A DNA stretch of 64,000 nt from Odontesthes bonariensis (taxonomy: Eukaryota; Chordata; Actinopteri; Atheriniformes; Atherinopsidae), in NCBI RefSeq assembly GCF_027942865.1, contig NC_134529.1:17660467-17724466 (forward strand). The letters run 5' to 3'. This document shows, in pieces, positions 1-14,386 of the stretch (position 1 is its first letter; each line of letters starts with the position of its first letter). The notes beneath the pieces were generated by a model, which had not been told where the DNA came from, made no database searches, and was given only the letters and a program-made list of their open reading frames with translations. The position numbers were made by a program, and so were the translations under genes.

Positions 1-129
1 ATTCTTAAGGAGGAGAAAAGGCTGAGGTATGCCAAATGACACGAGAAGTGGACTGAAAATCAGTGGCAACAGGTTTAAATGGAGGGACGAATAAAGAGGA
101 ATAAGGTGCTCATGCCAAATCTTGACTTT

Positions 130-290
130 CAAGCTTACTGGTACTGGACAAACTCAGTTTTGTCTTATATTCTGCATTTTCTTTTATGTTTGCACCTGTT
201 ATAGTAAGTCACTGCTCCTAGTTCCTGCTTTCCATGGCAGTATATAAAGAAATGAGGGCTGGCTCAAGACTTTTGCACAGTTGTGTACAC
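130..290. mobile_element. Solitary end of a Tc1/mariner-like element
   Basis: The stretch from about 229 to 290 (tatataaagaaatgaggg, then ggctcaagacttttgcacag) resembles the right end of the element at 46010-47094, which reads tataaagaaatgagg followed by a similar terminal motif. It also matches a fish repeat I remember that ends in acttttgcacagt. No coding sequence is attached, so this is a truncated end. The inner boundary near 130 is a guess. Confidence 0.45.
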
Positions 291-295
291 TTACC

Positions 296-3200
296 CAAAC
301 ATTGCATGTGCATTTGCTGTCCTCCTTGAAAATCTCACTGTACAGTACACACAGTAAGTCTTTGCCTCTGGTCATTTCTGATGCCTGTTTTCTTTAGCGC
401 ACAGATGAGAAAAGAGCCGAGGCGAGCTGAACAAATTTCAGGACTGAAAAGAGCAAAAGGAAAAAAATAATAATTCGAGCAGTCACACACAAGTAGTATA
501 AAGAAAGCAATGGCACAAAAAAAACAAAAGAACCCCTGGCTGCCATGGTTATTCTGCCCTATCTTTTCCCTTCTCTATACCACATGCTTCTCAGCGCTTC
601 TGTCTTGTCTCTCAGACGTCCTCATTTTGATGCTTGAAGGTAAGGATAGCAAGAAAATGAAGCATTACCTGTGATGGTAATTAGGCTGCAGCTAGTGAGA
701 GGTCTCAGAGAGGTCTGAGGGAATCTAAGAGCATCATTCTCACATAATAATCTGTCTATAACTGATTTAATGGCAATGAGGAAGAAGAGTGTGTTCGAAG
801 AGATGAGTGTTGTAGAGGCTGATGGCAAGACGAAAAACAAATGAGGGTGGTGGGCGGAAGTGTGAGACGGTGGGAGAGGAAAAAGTGATGAAGGCAGAGA
901 GAATAGGAACGAAAAAATAATGCCGAAAAGTATTTTCTGTTTATTCAATTCATCCCTTTGTCAGTCAGGGAGAAGCTGACTGAGTTGGAATAATTGATCT
1001 GTTAATGAAGCTGCTGTTCAAGAGGAGATGGACTGAAAGAGGAGGCGGGATGAGGGCTGAAGAACGAGGGTCCCAGACGATGAAGGAGAACGAGGAAGAT
1101 GAGGGGCTGAGAGACTCGGTGGGCGGATGTGTAAGAGAGAAAGAGATGTGATTAAAGAGACCCGAGGGGATGGGGGAGTCGGTTGAGGAGGAGAGAGGAC
1201 AGTTGGAAGTCAGGGAAGTAGACTGGAGAGGAAGAACAGAGAGAGCAAGTACACTTTCATACTTCATTTCAGCCGAGATTATTTTAATGAAAGTAACGAA
1301 AGAACAAAGGTGAGAAGAGCTATAATGAAACCAAGAGGAAGCCTGAGAAGACAGGAAAGAGCTTTGTACCAGCTAATTCTCGTTTCCACAGCAACGTTTT
1401 TACATCGGGTCTGGCAGGGTGGTTACATAAGTGGCCAGTAGCATCCTTTATTAAATTTACATGCACAAACATGAGTACAACACGGGTCCTTATCAGCTTG
1501 TCAACTCCATGTGTGAATGAGTTGTGACTGTGGAGGCATTTCACCATGCAGCACACCGCGTAGCATAGGGGGAAAATTTCATAACTCAGGTTTCATCCTT
1601 TAATCTCCAGTTCCCAGACACAGATCTGCAACTGTAATCCCTGTGATTAATTACAGCAGTGGGAGAGATAAACAGTAATAATGTTTCGGCTGGATATGAG
1701 AGATACTTCTCAGCAGAGACGTGGATAAAACTTCTGTTTTAAATGGATCAACAGGAGCTGATGATGAGTTGATTGATCGATTGTGCTGTGGGTCCAGTTT
1801 CCTGGTCCATCAAGTAAAAGAGATATTTTTGTATTCACTTTCATATTTTTCTAAGTCTCATAAATTTTGGCTGTTAATGTGTGTTGCTACCTGATCGAGG
1901 CCGTTGCCAAGGGTTGGTATAAAAACTCTGATATACTGAGGAAAATATGGAGTTCATCAAGTTCACCTGATATTTCTTCTCCCTACGAATAATATTTCTT
2001 TGCTGTTGGAGCTTCAAACGTTACGGTGTGATATGCTGCAGGTTTCTTGTCACGTCATCTGTTTGTAACCTCTTGTGTTTCCTTTGATTATTCACCTGCC
2101 TGCAACAAATGGAATGCATTTCTTCCAACACAAAGTGAAAGTGCGATCATCCAATAGCTATTGTTTCCTTTGATATCCTGGTGGTGGTTGTGGAGATTGC
2201 TGAAAAACTCCAAAAACTCGATAGTCAACTAGACAGCCAAGTTTTGTGGCACATGGATTTCTGGTTTAAAACTGGGAAGCAAGTAGTCTGAATGTCTATA
2301 ACACTATATCATAGCTGTCGTGAATGCCTACTCGAAGAATGCCTGCCCTCATTTAGCCATTTTTTTGTTCGAAGAAATACTATTCCTATTCATACTGCCA
2401 GCGCTGGTGATATGTAGGCAATATGTGAATGTGTAATTATCTTCCTAATATCGATGTTGAGAAAGCACTCACTTTGAAACTTGAAGCCTAGATGTGTATG
2501 CACCATTTATATGTCTTTTAGACTTCATTAGGAAGGCACGGTATTTTCTCTCCTAAGCTCACCATCACCTATTATTCTGTGACACCTCTAAAACGGTCCG
2601 TCGGTGTTTGCTCTCATTAATGACAAGCAGACAGCCAAATCCTCTTACTTACCTCTTATTGTGGTATTTGGTCAACATCTTGGTGCAATTGGCTGGATGG
2701 AGTTTTGTTTCGATACTGAAATCTCATTTCAGCTGCTGGCACGACAAGTCTGTTTCTTTCATATTAACACTACAAGTTAGCTGCAAACTTATAGTATTAA
2801 CGTGAAAGAAACTGCCTTGCATTCATCAAGGCCAGATCTGCTGATTTATTCTATTTGATCCAATAAATAATTTATTTGTTTTGTAAACCCCCTGCGTTTA
2901 GTGCCAAATTTTGTTTGTAGTTCCAAAACTTAAAGAAGCCTTTCCCTCTGTCGTTTATTTTTCTGGACCAAATGCGCTTCTTAAGATATGCACTAAAAAT
3001 GCAAAATCCTGCATGAACACCATCAGCATGTCAATTTTTAGTAGTTGCTTTATATGCATTCTGTTGTAGAAATCCAAAATGGAAACTGCATTGCTATGTC
3101 TGACCAACACTTAGCCCCAAGCACAGCTATGAGACCACAGCTGAGGCTCAGGAAGTTTGTTTTGATGGGTGAAAGATGAACCAAATCTGACAACGTAGAG

Positions 3201-5065
3201 CTGACTAGGGGTCCTTAGATACCTAGAATAAATATGGCCTTATTAAAACCGCCCTCAAGTTTGACTGTGAGGTGAGGATGTAAGAAGTGAGAAGCTGTCA
3301 GTTCATTTCAGTCTACAGGGAAATTAAATGTCCTGCTGAATAGAGAACATACGAAGGAACCCAACGTGAGCTCAGGTATTTAGTTTAGTTAAATGTATCT
3401 GTTGAAGATGGGATAGTTTTTTTCTCTAAAAAGTCAGCATGAGGGGAATAGTTACTGGCAGAAGCAGTTCAACAACGAGGTTGTATTTCCACTAAGGATG
3501 CAAGGAGGCGGTAATGTGCACGACATTAAGCTCTCATCTGAGATCTGAATCAGTCTCCTGGCTGTACAGCCACAATCTTCTACTGCTGCCAAGCGACTAG
3601 CGCACAAGGAGCAGCAACAGGGATCATAGTAACTCAAATATTTTTCTGGCACATGCACTTTAGTGTGGCACCTGTGTGACCAGATGCTACAGTCTCTTTA
3701 TGAAGCAGAGACAAAGTTTTATGTAATTTTCTCATACTTTAATCTGCCTCAGAGAGGGAGAACGCAGAGGTGGGAGAAAAGTGGTTTGTAATTGAATCTT
3801 CTTCTTTTTGTCACTTTGACACTTTGAGTCCTCTGCACATTTACACATGCTGGCACACAAGCAGGCGGAGAGTGGAGACTGATGGAAAAGGGAATGAGAT
3901 AGAAACAACAGAAATACAAAGACAGAGAGGAGGACGTGTGCACGAGACAGAGATTCAAAGGGCGGACTAAAAGGTTATCTCATCCCCTGATGATGCTCAT
4001 GTACTGAGTGGAGTCGTTTAACCTCAGACAAAAGGCAATAGTGGCGGGTGTTAGGAGAGGAGAGGGGGGGGGGAGTTCGTTGGCTGTGTCAGCGAGGTCA
4101 CAATGACACAGAGCAAAGATAAAGAGGGTGAGGAACACGAAAATGGAAAATGGAATTGGTTCTCGCCTGTTTCCGTTTTAATCTATGATCTATTTCTCCT
4201 TATTATTTCTTGTAATGCCCATTTTTATTCACCCTTTTCACTTTTATCTTAGTCCCTGTGCAATAGTTTATGTCATTTCAAAATACAGACGCATGAGTTA
4301 ATAAAACTAAGGTATGTACTTAGACACAGCGGTGCGTAGGTCTACACTCAAAGATCAGCATATTAACATGGGCTTAATAGCAGTACGAATGCTTTGAACA
4401 GCAATAACAATGGCTGCACTGGTACCAGCTGAGAGGCATCAAGCTGGCAACAGCACAGTAGAGTGCCTCCCCTATGGCTTAACATGTTGACCAATTTTCC
4501 ACTTTACAAAAGAAAACTGATTGTTAAGTCCATACATTGACACAAGTGGCATCTGGGAACCATGGGTGTCTATACAATATCCCATTCCATCGAACTTTGT
4601 GCCAGTTTGTCAGGCAGATAAGAGATATTTTATCGAGTGTGAAAAACTTGTTGATGCCATGTCTTTGTAGGATGCATTTTTCTGGGATCCATGAGCATCT
4701 TTAAGTTCATTGCAGTATATCCAATTCTTGCTTAGACGTGTCACTCTAAAGCAGAAAAATGGCTGCTGCCTTTCTTATAGCTTGAAAAAAAAGAGTAAAG
4801 CTGACACTGGAGGCTGAGTAAGGCAGAAGTAAATATGTGTTCTGAGTGTCTCACATCATGGAAAACATGTTTTTAAAAAACTCAGCCGACCAAGCATCCA
4901 CTGACTTTAGTTCTCTGAGTAGGTACGCAGCCCTCTAACTTCAGACGGGCAGGTGCTTCACAAAATTAATTCACAGTGAGTAACTCCAGTAAGTGTCGAT
5001 AATGTAGCATTTCAGATTCTAAATTGACCTGTTTGGTGAGTGTGAGCGTGCATGTTTTTTTTGTC
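296..5065. other. Gene-free stretch
   Basis: No exon, RNA gene or clear transposon seen. Roughly 640-1260 and 3860-3960 are strongly purine-rich on the plus strand, which keeps minus-strand frames open there without signs of coding. A G run lies near 4060. Confidence 0.6.
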
Positions 5066-5207
5066 TAAGTTGTCTCTGTGTTGGCTCGGTGACCGTCGAC
5101 CTGTCCTCTGTGTGTATCCTGCCTCGCGTCCGATGGCAGCTGGAATAAACTTCAGCCTCTGTGACCCTGAATTGGATAAGAAGTTATGGAAAATGAATGA
5201 ATGAATA
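5066..5207 (+). mobile_element. 3' fragment of a fish SINE with RTE-type tail
   Basis: The block that in intact copies reads roughly 'gtgaccgtcgacctgtcc ... agctggaat ... cagcctctgtgaccctg' and ends in a short tetranucleotide repeat (here gaatgaatgaatg) is recognisable. It aligns with the second half of the longer copy at 58171-58505. The tRNA-like head is missing. Confidence 0.6.
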
Positions 5208-7396
5208 TCAGGTTTGTTGTTAAGTTTCACACAGTATACCGTGAGCTCACAAGGACATACACAACAAAATCTGAACAACCGACGGCAGCTTTGCAGGGGT
5301 CATCCCACAGCATTTAAGAGCTGCAGCTGAATTACAGGAAGGTCATGTCATGATGAAATTCATAACTATCCACCAGGGCACATTTGCGTGGCAAGGAGCT
5401 CAACAAAGAGACACAGGTAGATTTTAAAGTTGAACTTACCCAGACAAATGTTCCGTGAGGTGAGCAGTCACCATATGAACAATGTCATCGCAGTAAGTAA
5501 TTTCATCACAGCTTAGATGCAAAGTTGTGCATGTGCCCAGATCTCTGGGCCATGTTGTACATTACACGCGTGAGACACACACGGAGGCACACACTGTACA
5601 CAACTGTTTGTGCATGCCTGTGTGACCTTATTTGGATGTTAAGCAGAGGTACTTTGTTTTCCTTGGATTCGCATACAGTAGGTGACATTTTCTAATAGCA
5701 CTTAAAGTATTTGTTAAAGCTTACTGCAATTAAATCATGCTTGTTGAAAATATCTTTAAGCAAACATTTCCTCATGAGATTGTACCGAGGCCTGCAGTGC
5801 TCTGAGAGGATTATGCCAACAGAGAAAATGTCAAAGAGTCACTCTCATATTTCAACAGCACATTATTCCAGTGAATTCTTGTGCGTGTTTATATTATTGC
5901 TCTTCATGTTACGGTACTTCATCAGCCTCCCTCATACCTTTGGTATCTTTAATTTATTGCAAACCGGGCAGTTTCCCAGTTAGTTGTCTCTCGCTGCTAT
6001 TAGAAAAAGTGTATGAAATGTAGCTTTGTGCAGCTTTACAGTGATATTCAATGATAAAGGCTCCCAGTTAAAGAAATACTTTGAATTCATGCCATGTCAC
6101 ACAAATACACACATAACATCCACAAACACATATATGAGGGTATCCCCGTAATGAAGGGATTCCTTTAAGAATAAACTGAGGATTAAAGAGAGAATTACAG
6201 TGTCCCTAATCCTCTGTCTCATTCATAACAAATTCTGGAGAGGATTTACAGAGGACTGATCGAGGATTTTTAGGAGGAAAATATACACAACAAAAGAAGA
6301 ACAGAGAAATTCACCGTGTATAGAGGGAGACGGAGTGGGAAATGTAGTGGGTGAAAAGGAGAAAAAGATATTCTATGAATCTGTAGAGAAAGAATGGCCA
6401 AGAAAATGTTTCAAACAAAGATAAGAGGGTATAGGGACAGATGTGTTGGAGAGAATAAGGACAACAAAAGAAAGATAAAGTAGGACGGAGAATAAAGGTT
6501 ATATCATACAGAGATGAGATCTACTGTATGATTAAGTAGTTCATTTTTGCCTAAGGTTAGAATCTACACCATCTTTTCTGGAGTAATAACGTGTCTGAAC
6601 AGGATGTCTGAAAGAAAATTGTTCATAAGTCATTTGAAGAATTTCTGATAGGAATTTCTGGAAGGGTTTTAAACAATTCATGTACATAACAATACACAGC
6701 CTCTTCCAGCAAGAATTACATCCCTGTTTCCTCTGCTTGTATCAAAACTGTCACCAATAACGTGGCTACCTGCTACCATTATATGGTCATGAATAGAACT
6801 TTGTTTTGAATGTTAGATTTTCTGGACATATCCATAAAAGTGCATGGAATTGTTAAAAAGATGGGTTTTACATTTCTACAATTCTTTTTAGATATGGCAT
6901 TTATAATATGCATGTCCATTCAACCTAGGTCATCTTTAGTATCTTTTGTTGCTGCCCAGCTGTAGTTAAAGCATACTGAAATGATGTTGCCCCTTGTGGA
7001 ACATGCTGCAGATTGATGATCACAAAAAATTTTAGTGATTCAGTGGATTTGATAGACTTTTGTAACCACCAGAGGCTGAATGATATTAACTGCGTCGATC
7101 CTCTTGATTCTCCCCCAGAGCCACAATGAACCGACATTAAAAATAAAGACCACTCTCAAGTTAATTGTTAGGGTTAACTTCGCCTGGCTTAGGTCAGAAG
7201 CACACTCCCCGCTACGTCATTGGGAAACCAGGTCGCCAGGAAAACGCTCCCACACACTTATTTATGTCTCGGGAATGCGGGGATACACTTAATTTGGCCT
7301 GGGGGTTGCATATCCCTTTAAACCATAGACTTTGTGGTGAAAAAGAAAACAGAAAGATACAAAGTGGTGGCCTTCTTTTTCTTTGTCATTCTTTTT
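5208..7396. other. Gene-free stretch
   Basis: No gene or classifiable repeat seen. The part from about 6240 to 6500 is A/G-rich. The segment 7150-7330 has a base composition unlike its surroundings and may be an old repeat that I cannot name. Confidence 0.5.
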
Positions 7397-7576
7397 TGGG
7401 GGCTTTTATGCCTTTAATGGACAGGATAGTTGAAAAGAGACAGGAAGCAGAGAGAGGGGGAATGACATGCAGCAAAGGGCCATCAGAATGCGGGACTCGA
7501 ACCGGGGCCAGCTGCAGCGAGGACTGAAGCTTCTGTACACGGGGTGCCTGCTTAACCCACTACACCACCGGCCACC
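7397..7576 (-). mobile_element. tRNA-derived SINE
   Basis: Read on the minus strand, the copy starts at 7576 with a tRNA-like head. An A-box-like ggtgtagtgggt lies at about 7557-7568 and a B box (ggttcgagtcc) at 7493-7503, both expected of a Pol III internal promoter. The body contains the C/T-rich segment after 'gctgcatgtcattcc' that I recognise from percomorph SINEs, and the end carries the tail motif aaaggcataaaagcccc. A plus-strand open frame over this region is a by-product. Confidence 0.8.
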
Positions 7577-10196
7577 ACGGTTTTGTCATTCGTTTTAACA
7601 TTACAATTCCTCCTAAGTGTTTCTTGGCACCCATGAAATATGAAAAAAGGCCACCCTGTCATTTGTCAGATTGTGTCTCTGAACGAGGCGTTCAGGTTTG
7701 TAGCCGGTGCTGCCCAGCTGGCGAAGAGATCTGCATGTTTAGATAGATCCGCCCTCTTACATTTCAAATGACCAGCTGCCTCCCAGTCTGCCATTTTTAT
7801 TACCTCTCTTGAGCACCTTCTGCTGCTTGGCAGCACGAGACAACACAAATATCTTCATGCACTCCTGTGAAGCTGAAGAGCTAGAGGGACGCAATGTCCT
7901 CACAACAATAGGAAAATCCCTATGTGCTGTTGTGCAGAAAATGTATCTAAGATATTTCTTTGCCTTTAGTCTTTATCTGTGTTTCTTTGTTGGTGACCGA
8001 TAATATCATTGTGCTGCAGAAGCCTTATTCTGTGTGAACAAAGTGCTTCCCCTCATCTTCCACCTCATTTCTCATTTTCTCTCGTCTGCTCAGTTTCTTT
8101 CGATTCTTTACAATTTAAAGATCATAACTGACACCAAAAGGTGAACACACGCTGGTACCTAAACCTGGATTTTGTGCTCCCATGCAGTTGACTTGAAACT
8201 TACAGGACAATTACACTGCCCCCCACTCATAAGAATCAAAGCTTCAGCCTGCTGTGTATACGTCAGCTTCTCTAATTCGTCCTCTTCTCTGAACACACAC
8301 ACACAGACACACAGTGAAGCTTTTAAGTTCTGTGTAGGCTGCTCTGTGTATAATTCATAACTGGAAATGGAGTCACGCATGTGCCTCTGAGAGACGGGAT
8401 GTAGACAGACCATATTAAAGAGAAAAAGGAAACAGGAATAGCTAGTTTTGGCATGTTTGTGTGCAGAATGTTTAACATGCTCTAATGTTTTTGACTTTGT
8501 TGTATAATGACCCTGTGGAGCCTCATGACGTCACTGGGACCGGGAAGCCAGATGTTCTGCTGCTGGACTGTTTCTTCAGTTTGATTCATGAATTTATAGA
8601 TTGAAAAAAGCATTGCATTTAGATAAACACTTTGGTTTTGAACAGACTTTATTAGTCATGTGATCCAAGACAGATGTACCCCCACAAGCTATGACACAAT
8701 GAATAAACAGTTCTCAGAGGCCCAGTATAGAGGGATTGTCCAAGCGTGGTGCGTGCACTCCTCCACACAGATGTATCAATAAATTATTAACCAAAAGCAT
8801 GACAAGCACCAGCTTTAAGCACAAAAGAAAACTAGGTTAGGCTACTTAAGTGCAGGGTATAATTGATGTGAACTACTTTCTACTAGTGTTGTCCTACACT
8901 ACACTGCATATAAAGGCAAAGATCTTTTAAAGCTGTTCTAAAGGGCAACGCTTGCAGGGTAAAACTCTGTAATTGCTCAAATGGAGATAATGGAGCACAC
9001 AGGTTGTCTCTGTGATGTTAAACAAAACACAAGGGAGGTAGTCAAGTAAAGAGAGAAGAAACCGAGAGAAAGATTACAAGCCCACGCATTGTTTCCCCTT
9101 ACTCACCTGGCCAAAGACTGCTGAAGAAAGCTATATGTTGCAGCTGAAAACACAACTCTACGGTTATGTTGGAAAGAAATGAAGCTGCAGCTGTACAAAC
9201 TGAAACAATGAGCTGAATGAATTAGATTAGAGTGGATCCCTCGGTGCATCACTTTGCAGAGCTGGAGGAGGCAGACAACTACCACCATATTAGTTGAGCG
9301 TCAGTATTGGACTGTCTAACTGAAAGCAGTCGGAACCAAATTACCATGGAAGCAATAGAAAAAATGATTTCACTCTCAGGCTTGTTTGGGTTTTTTTATG
9401 CCAGCACAACAGTTTAATGGATCCATTTGCAAGGTTATTTTTTTTGTTTTTGTCTAATAGACATCTTTCTGGTGTTACACCATAGCTAATGGTTTGTTTG
9501 TTGTGTTTGTTCATGTCTTTGTATGTGTTTTTTCAACAGTGTCGGTGCTGATGTCATTGTTAGCTTACTCACCACTAATTGCAGTTTTCACTTGCAATTA
9601 CCATGTGTGTAGCTTTTTGTCAATTTTTGCTGTAGATAATGCTGTTACTGTGGCAATTAATGATGTTTAGTAACTGGTGAGTAAACAATGATGTACGTTC
9701 AGTATGTATGGTGGGTGTGTAGGTTAGGCGTATCGCAGAATGCTTTAAACAGTGGGACATAATTGTTAACAGTTAAAGATAACTGTGGTTGTTTTAATTT
9801 GTGTGTGTATGTTTGAGGAAGTGTGGTATTGAGTGAACGGTCATTGTCCCATCATCCTAAGTGGGGTAATTATGGAAGACAGCTGGAAATATCTCTGATA
9901 TCGCTCTCTGTTTGGTTAAAGGAAACAAATTCAAACTAATCTTTCCATCTAATTCTCCCTCTTTTATCTTTCAGTGTAAAAAAACACACTTGGCTTTGGC
10001 TCTAAAGCTGTGCAAAATGATGTCCCTTCTTCCTTATTTACATTTCCTTGCAAAAAAAGTATCTATCTTTGCACTCTTAATCATGTGATATTAAATGTTT
10101 CTCTGATCTTTTGAAGAAAAAAAAAATCCATGTACTTGTGACAGAGCTTTTGATCCTCTTAAATTCTCACTTCAGAAGAGGGTATCCAACTCGAAC
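7577..10196. other. Gene-free stretch
   Basis: No exon, RNA gene or classifiable repeat seen. A short CA tract lies near 8298. Confidence 0.55.
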
Positions 10197-10280
10197 CATC
10201 CATCCATCCATTTTCTCCTGTTGATCTGGGGCCGGGTTGTGAGAGGAAACACTCTGAGCGGAGATTCCCCGGAGCTCCCT
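10197..10280 (-). mobile_element. Degenerate Rex3-type LINE 3' end
   Basis: The string catccatccattttc followed by a degenerate ctggggccgggt... block matches, on the minus strand, the last part of Rex3 as seen in the better copy at 14387-15461: coding tail, then a GGAT-type repeat tail. It is a short, old, 5'-truncated insertion. Confidence 0.55.
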
Positions 10281-10929
10281 CTTCACGGAAAGAAACAACA
10301 CCACCTCTAAGAAGTGAGGCTTTTAGACTAGTCCTAGTTAAATATACAGTACATCATGGCCCCTGTTAGATCAGCAGCTCTGCTCTTCATCTGGACACAT
10401 TGAAACTCAAGAAGATGTCAGTATCACATTTCTTTGCCTTGGTAATGTCAGTAAAACACAACACCATTTGCAACAGTTTGCACTTTATGTTGGAGCCATG
10501 GACTCACGTTATTTGCGCCAGCTTCTCAACCCACCAGCAGGATGTTGGAACAGAAACTAGGATTCGTCAGTCCGTTTGGACCCTCAGTCATCTGATTGTG
10601 AGGGTTGTTTGTTTGTTTGCTGTCTCATTTTTGCATCTTATTCTTAACTTCTTCTACTGCTGTCCATCTGTTTGAACACGTGAACATTTGTTTTTTATGA
10701 GAGGCTGTGTTCCTCTTTAATCATACTACGAAGAATTTATTGGCTGTCGGGATCATCCACCTGTTGGCTGGAATAATGTGTGTTGTGTTCATTCAATTCC
10801 TTTGGATATTGGATACGGGTCATTTTCGTGGTGGCAACTAAATGGTTGTCTGGTGCATACATGGTTGTTGCACTGCAGTCAGTGAAAATCCAGATCAGAT
10901 TTTAACCAGTAATCTCTTACTTACTTATC

Positions 10930-10997
10930 TCTAAAGCACTTTGAATTGCCTTGTGTACGAATTGTGCTCTACAAATAAACTTGCCTTGCCTTGCCTA
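10930..10997 (+). mobile_element. 3' tail of an L2/Rex1-type non-LTR retrotransposon
   Basis: The sequence 'taaagcactttgaattgcc' through 'aaataaacttgccttgcc' is a common 3' terminus of fish non-LTR elements ending in short ttgcc repeats. Upstream sequence cannot be assigned, so this is probably a strongly 5'-truncated copy. The exact family is uncertain. Confidence 0.6.
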
Positions 10998-12782
10998 CTT
11001 AATAACTTTTTAAGTTTAATACCAAACACCAACCCCTTGTTCCCCCAAACTTTTAATTTTTGTCACTCAACAGCGGTAACGTTAGGAGTGACAAAATAAT
11101 AAGCAATGCGCTGAGAGCTGTTTCGCATTAGAGAATTGAGGAAGGAAAATGCAGCTTTTGTACAATTGGGAAATTGCTACATACAATTTTCACAATGCAA
11201 GTAAGTGTTTCAATGTTTGATTAGAATCCTGACATACAGTTCATTCCTGTTGATATTGAAAATGAAGCTGCTATGTTTTTTGTTTTTTTATGAACTCTAT
11301 ATTCCTTTAATCAGTAAGTTTTTTTTACAGAGTACATACAGCTGATAATATTACAATCAAACCAAACAAAAAAAAATAATACCAAGGCTTTGGCAGTGGC
11401 CACAAAAAGCAGCAGCTGCACTGGCAAGTCTGTGACTGGGATTGCTATCGGAAGCTGCCGCTTTTTGAGACAGCTACTTTCTTAATGTGCAACATGATTG
11501 CTTTGGATAGTTAAAAACAACACGTCAACCTCTGGCAAATCATCAGCAGTGATTCAGAAACTGTGTCACATAACTGCAGTGTGTTTCAACTGTAGCTCAG
11601 ACACTTCAGGCTGATAGCTCGTTACTGACTCTAAGGCGATGAGAAGATACACTGAGACAACATTGTAAATTTGCTCTTTATTTGGCTCTTTATTTCCACC
11701 CCTGAGACATTCAACATGGTGAACAACATTAAGATACGTTACACTGAATCCTGGGCCCTAATGGAAACTTAACAGCTTATGATGAGTAATACAATCACCT
11801 CTGTGTGGACAAATTGCTCCGGTGCATCCAATGCCCTTAAAATGGCTCACATGAAACCCTAAACTATTAATGAATCTGACAAATACTGATGATATTCACT
11901 TTCCTTAGGCTATTGTTTGGATTTTCCATGAACTCCTGAGAAAATGTCAACACCAGAAATGCAACAATTTTCAACCATCTGAGTTGACCCACATCTAACA
12001 GAACATCTAACACAGTCATGATACACTTATTTAGTCAAATGCGTTGGCCTAACCCTAACCCACAGCCACAGTGTGGGGGTCCTGTTGGACACAGACAGAA
12101 CTGTAACAAGGTCCATGACTGATGAGCATAATTAAGCCGCTCTGAAGACAAATGTGGAAAGGACACAAAGGCACAATTACGAGGGATGGGAATTACAAGT
12201 TTTTGGGTGAAAAAAGATTCGTAGCCACAGGATGCACGGAGTGCCAAAAAGGATAATGGAAGCAGGGACAAGCATGAGGAGTCACAGATGGGAAGATGTA
12301 GTGGAGAGGAGGAATGACAATTAAAACTGGAGAAAAGGCTGGAGGGGCATGAAATAGAGGGGTTGTCGGGGCCTCGAGGTTATTCCTTTCAGTAAAACCA
12401 ATGTAATTGCCTCATTAAGAAAGATGTGGGCTGCTTCCTCTTGATTGGTCGGTTAAGCTGATGTTGCCTACAAAGAAGGGAAATAAAGAATCCGTTTCCT
12501 TTTATAACGCACATTTGCCGGACACACAGTCCCATAGATGTATTCCTTTCCACTTGTGTGGGAATGGGAATGTGTGCGTGTTTGCAGTACAGTAAGCCCA
12601 AATATGCATGAGGACAAAGACACAAACAAATGTTACACAGGGCACAAGTACACGTGTTGTATTTAACGCTCTCATTCACTGGCACACACACACACGTATA
12701 CACAGATATGCTCAGTCATGCATGAACTGTAGTTTATTAATGAGAATAGAGACCAAACATCCTTCTTCCACAGCTGTGGGTC

Positions 12783-12785
<3 letters not shown>
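10998..12785. other. Gene-free stretch
   Basis: No gene or clear repeat seen. Confidence 0.55.

Positions 12786-12863
<78 letters not shown>
12786..12863. repeat. TG/CA microsatellite
   Basis: About 39 TG dinucleotides with two interruptions (tgagtgtgag near 12831-12840). Open frames crossing it in both directions are artefacts of the repeat. Confidence 0.95.
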
Positions 12864-14372
12864 CTTGCCTGCAGTGCTAAGTGCTCATGTGCTCTGTGTG
12901 TGTGAAACAAATCCAGACACAAACGTGTGTGTGTGCGCAGTAAAACACTTTCAGTTTGCTGACTCTTAAGTGTCAGATAGTCCCACTTGGAGACCACAGA
13001 TACGTCTTAAAAGCAAGTAAATTACACACGCACATACATACACACAAAAACAGAGACAGCTGTGTGACCTCTCAGTCAGTCTACCCACACTAACTCACTG
13101 CACACCCATGGATGGGTCCATCCAAAAAACCTCTACAATTTCCCACGAGCCTCTTCCTCTCTCTCTCTCTCTGCTCCCCCTCTCCGCTACTGTTCAACTG
13201 CTTATGAAAAATCTAATCCAGTAACATGTAAAGCTCTGTGGTCCATTTTATGTTTGCCCTCATGTGCACCTCACATTCAGTACAACAAATTTACCAAGTC
13301 TTTAAGTAACATGAAAAGGCCACTTATGTAAAACTGGAATGGACAATAAAAAATGGAATGGAATTTAGAAAAAAAAAAGATCCATCGTAATCAAAGTCAA
13401 ATACAATGTACATAAAATCAATATTAATCACTCACGGGTAATGGCTCCGGGGAGCAATGTATGTCAACACGTCTGTTTTACGGTCTAGTTTTTGTGTGCG
13501 GATTAAAGACATTGTACTTTTTTAGTAATGCGTTTATGTTGGGGTTTCTAGAAGTGACGACTTACTGTAAAAAAAAAAAAAAAAACAGGCTAAATTATTC
13601 ACATTCTTTATTTCAGCCCCCTCTCTTGTCTTTTCATGTCTGAAACTCTTCATTTCAGCTCCTGTCACATAAAGCCTCACTCTGTCTGCGCTGACTGGTC
13701 AGGATTGGTAAAGTGCCTTTCAGCTGTCCATTCTTGATTTTTAGATGCTCCAAATAGTCAGGCGTTATGGAAATGTGTTTCACAGGGATGTTGGTAAGAA
13801 ATGGGCAAAAATTCTGGAGAGCCAACAAGGTGATTCAAGCAGTTAAGGAAGCAACGTTTTCTCCACGTTACCACTGTGTACCTCTGAAACGTCTTGTTAG
13901 CAAAGCGGTTTCGTCCTCCATGCAGCGTCATTTCACACTGGAAATATTTCAGATGTGGAGCATTTAGTTGGCCTGACAGTAGATAATGTGGGTGCATTAT
14001 GTAAGGTAGAGTAAGGTAGATATTTAACATCTTCTGTCATTCATGGTGAAAATCCTGAGGCTGGTAAATTTCTGACCTGATGCCAATGAGTGTTGATCTA
14101 GTAATTTGATATATGATTAGGAGTAATTCATTGATGTTGCTGTTTATTTTGACAGTTAAACAAATTCTCTGCTCTGTTACCGACTTCCTGCCTGGCTCGT
14201 TAACTCATAAGCAATTTTGTGAGTGGCTGTAGTCATATTCAGAAGCCACGCTGCATTAAGAAGGTAAGAACTGGTGGATTCCAACACCCTTTGAAATTGA
14301 CTTTGGGGATTTTTCTCTTCGAAGATGTTTTACAAGTTTACAAAAAATGATAGAACAAAATGAAGGAAAGGA
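12864..14372. other. Gene-free stretch
   Basis: No gene seen. Contains a CT-rich tract near 13155 and a 17-bp poly-A run at 13569-13585. Confidence 0.55.
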
Positions 14373-14386
14373 AAGTCCCTCAAATC
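14373..14386. repeat. Target-site duplication of Rex3, left copy
   Basis: aagtccctcaaatc, identical to 15462-15475 on the other side of the Rex3 insertion. Confidence 0.85.

Noticed and set aside
622..1267. Two minus-strand Ser/Pro/Leu-rich frames of 100-108 codons
   Set aside because: Same purine-strand composition effect; no domain or exon structure.
7165..7527. Plus-strand frame of 120 codons
   Set aside because: Its second half is the antisense of a tRNA-derived SINE; not a gene.
12051..12062. Telomere-like taaccctaaccc
   Set aside because: Only two units; chance or trivial interstitial repeat.
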